From: Methanoculleus receptaculi | GTDB taxonomy: Archaea > Halobacteriota > Methanomicrobia > Methanomicrobiales > Methanoculleaceae | Length of the DNA stretch: 64,000 nucleotides | Direction: 5' to 3' | Assembly (NCBI RefSeq): GCF_033472595.1 | Contig: NZ_CP137642.1 | Location: 1,783,384 to 1,847,383 of the forward strand | The notes under the pieces: generated by a model | What the model saw: the letters and a program-made list of their open reading frames with translations, nothing else | What the model was told of the DNA's origin: nothing | Database searches by the model: none | Shown: in pieces, positions 63,963-64,000 of the stretch | Layout: every line of letters starts with the position of its first letter | How positions within the stretch are numbered: position 1 is the first letter of the stretch | Translations under genes and position numbers: made by a program

Positions 63963-64000
63963 AATCCTGCAGGATGGCGCTGCCGGCCGGGCCCCGGACG
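63931..64000 (-). CDS. Molybdate/tungstate-binding protein, C-terminal end (cut by window)
   Basis: On the minus strand the last 22 codons of a gene are visible, reading GSAILQDYGFDPLPAGS before a TGA at 63933-63931. The ...AIL..YGFDPL pattern is the typical end of ModA/WtpA-type periplasmic binding proteins. It overlaps the permease start by 32 bases. The rest lies outside the window. Confidence 0.7.
   Translation of the reverse strand, partial: VRGPAGSAILQDYGFDPLPAGS

Noticed and set aside
1-64000. CRISPR array or cas genes
   Set aside because: No regularly spaced short repeats and no cas-like proteins were seen. TnpB at 4546-5733 belongs to an IS605 element, not to a CRISPR system.

Overview
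The window looks like the chromosome of a methanogenic archaeon, most likely a Methanoculleus-type member of the Methanomicrobiales. The G+C content is high and signature methanogen genes are present: methenyl-H4MPT cyclohydrolase, methanopterin-pathway enzymes, methanogenesis marker 12, four-subunit pyruvate:ferredoxin oxidoreductase, NifB and archaeal cobalamin genes. Information-processing genes are archaeal (Orc1/Cdc6, S10, EF-1alpha, L7Ae/S28e/L24e). Species assignment is from memory of gene content, not a search.

Layout. 1-4015: a PAPS-reductase-like gene cut by the window edge, hisH, a Mut7-C RNase, the AmmeMemoRadiSam radical SAM enzyme and UMP kinase. 4189-6320: a small membrane/zinc-ribbon gene split by a complete IS200/IS605 element (tnpA+tnpB). 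6341-12697: a tRNA G10 methyltransferase, the grpE-dnaK-dnaJ operon and purH. 13006-16705: a Mop protein, tRNA-Val, mch, orc1/cdc6 and an unknown zinc-ribbon protein. A probable box C/D guide RNA lies at 16979-17037. 17181-18728 is a two-domain enzyme that appears to join chorismate lyase to beta-RFAP synthase.

19265-33996: apgM, a sugar epimerase, a DUF368 transporter, marker 12, hxlB, porCDAB, threonine synthase, several membrane proteins, and the rpl7ae-rps28e-rpl24e-ndk operon. That operon is preceded by a possible kink-turn. 34105-43771: an envelope and glycosylation region (DUF2298, UPF0104, GT2, FAD oxidoreductase, Agl23-like) that encloses a CetZ-like tubulin homologue paired with a membrane-anchored coiled-coil protein. 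43784-45400: S10 and EF-1alpha.

45940-48446: an intact small siroheme-reductase-like gene and a truncated paralogue that share a nearly identical 419-bp block and flank an MNT/HEPN toxin-antitoxin pair. 48484-50976: cobS, cobZ and cobT. 51016-54531: guaAA, a YkgJ protein, a TraB protein, a nitroreductase and a DUF2115 protein. 54675-55470: remnants of amt and glnB joined by a deletion. 55615-64000: a SET-domain protein, an ABC exporter, a frameshifted methyltransferase/ATP-grasp gene, nifB, an Ogg-type glycosylase and a molybdate/tungstate ABC transporter cut by the window edge.

The main unexpected signals are: the in-frame reconstruction of the gene broken by the IS; the box C/D sRNA with both 12-nt guides and a 6-bp terminal stem; the k-turn-like leader of rpl7ae; the lyase/RFAP-synthase fusion; a dispersed hairpin-bearing intergenic repeat in three or four copies; the gene-conversion-like block around the toxin-antitoxin pair; and the amt-glnB deletion scar.
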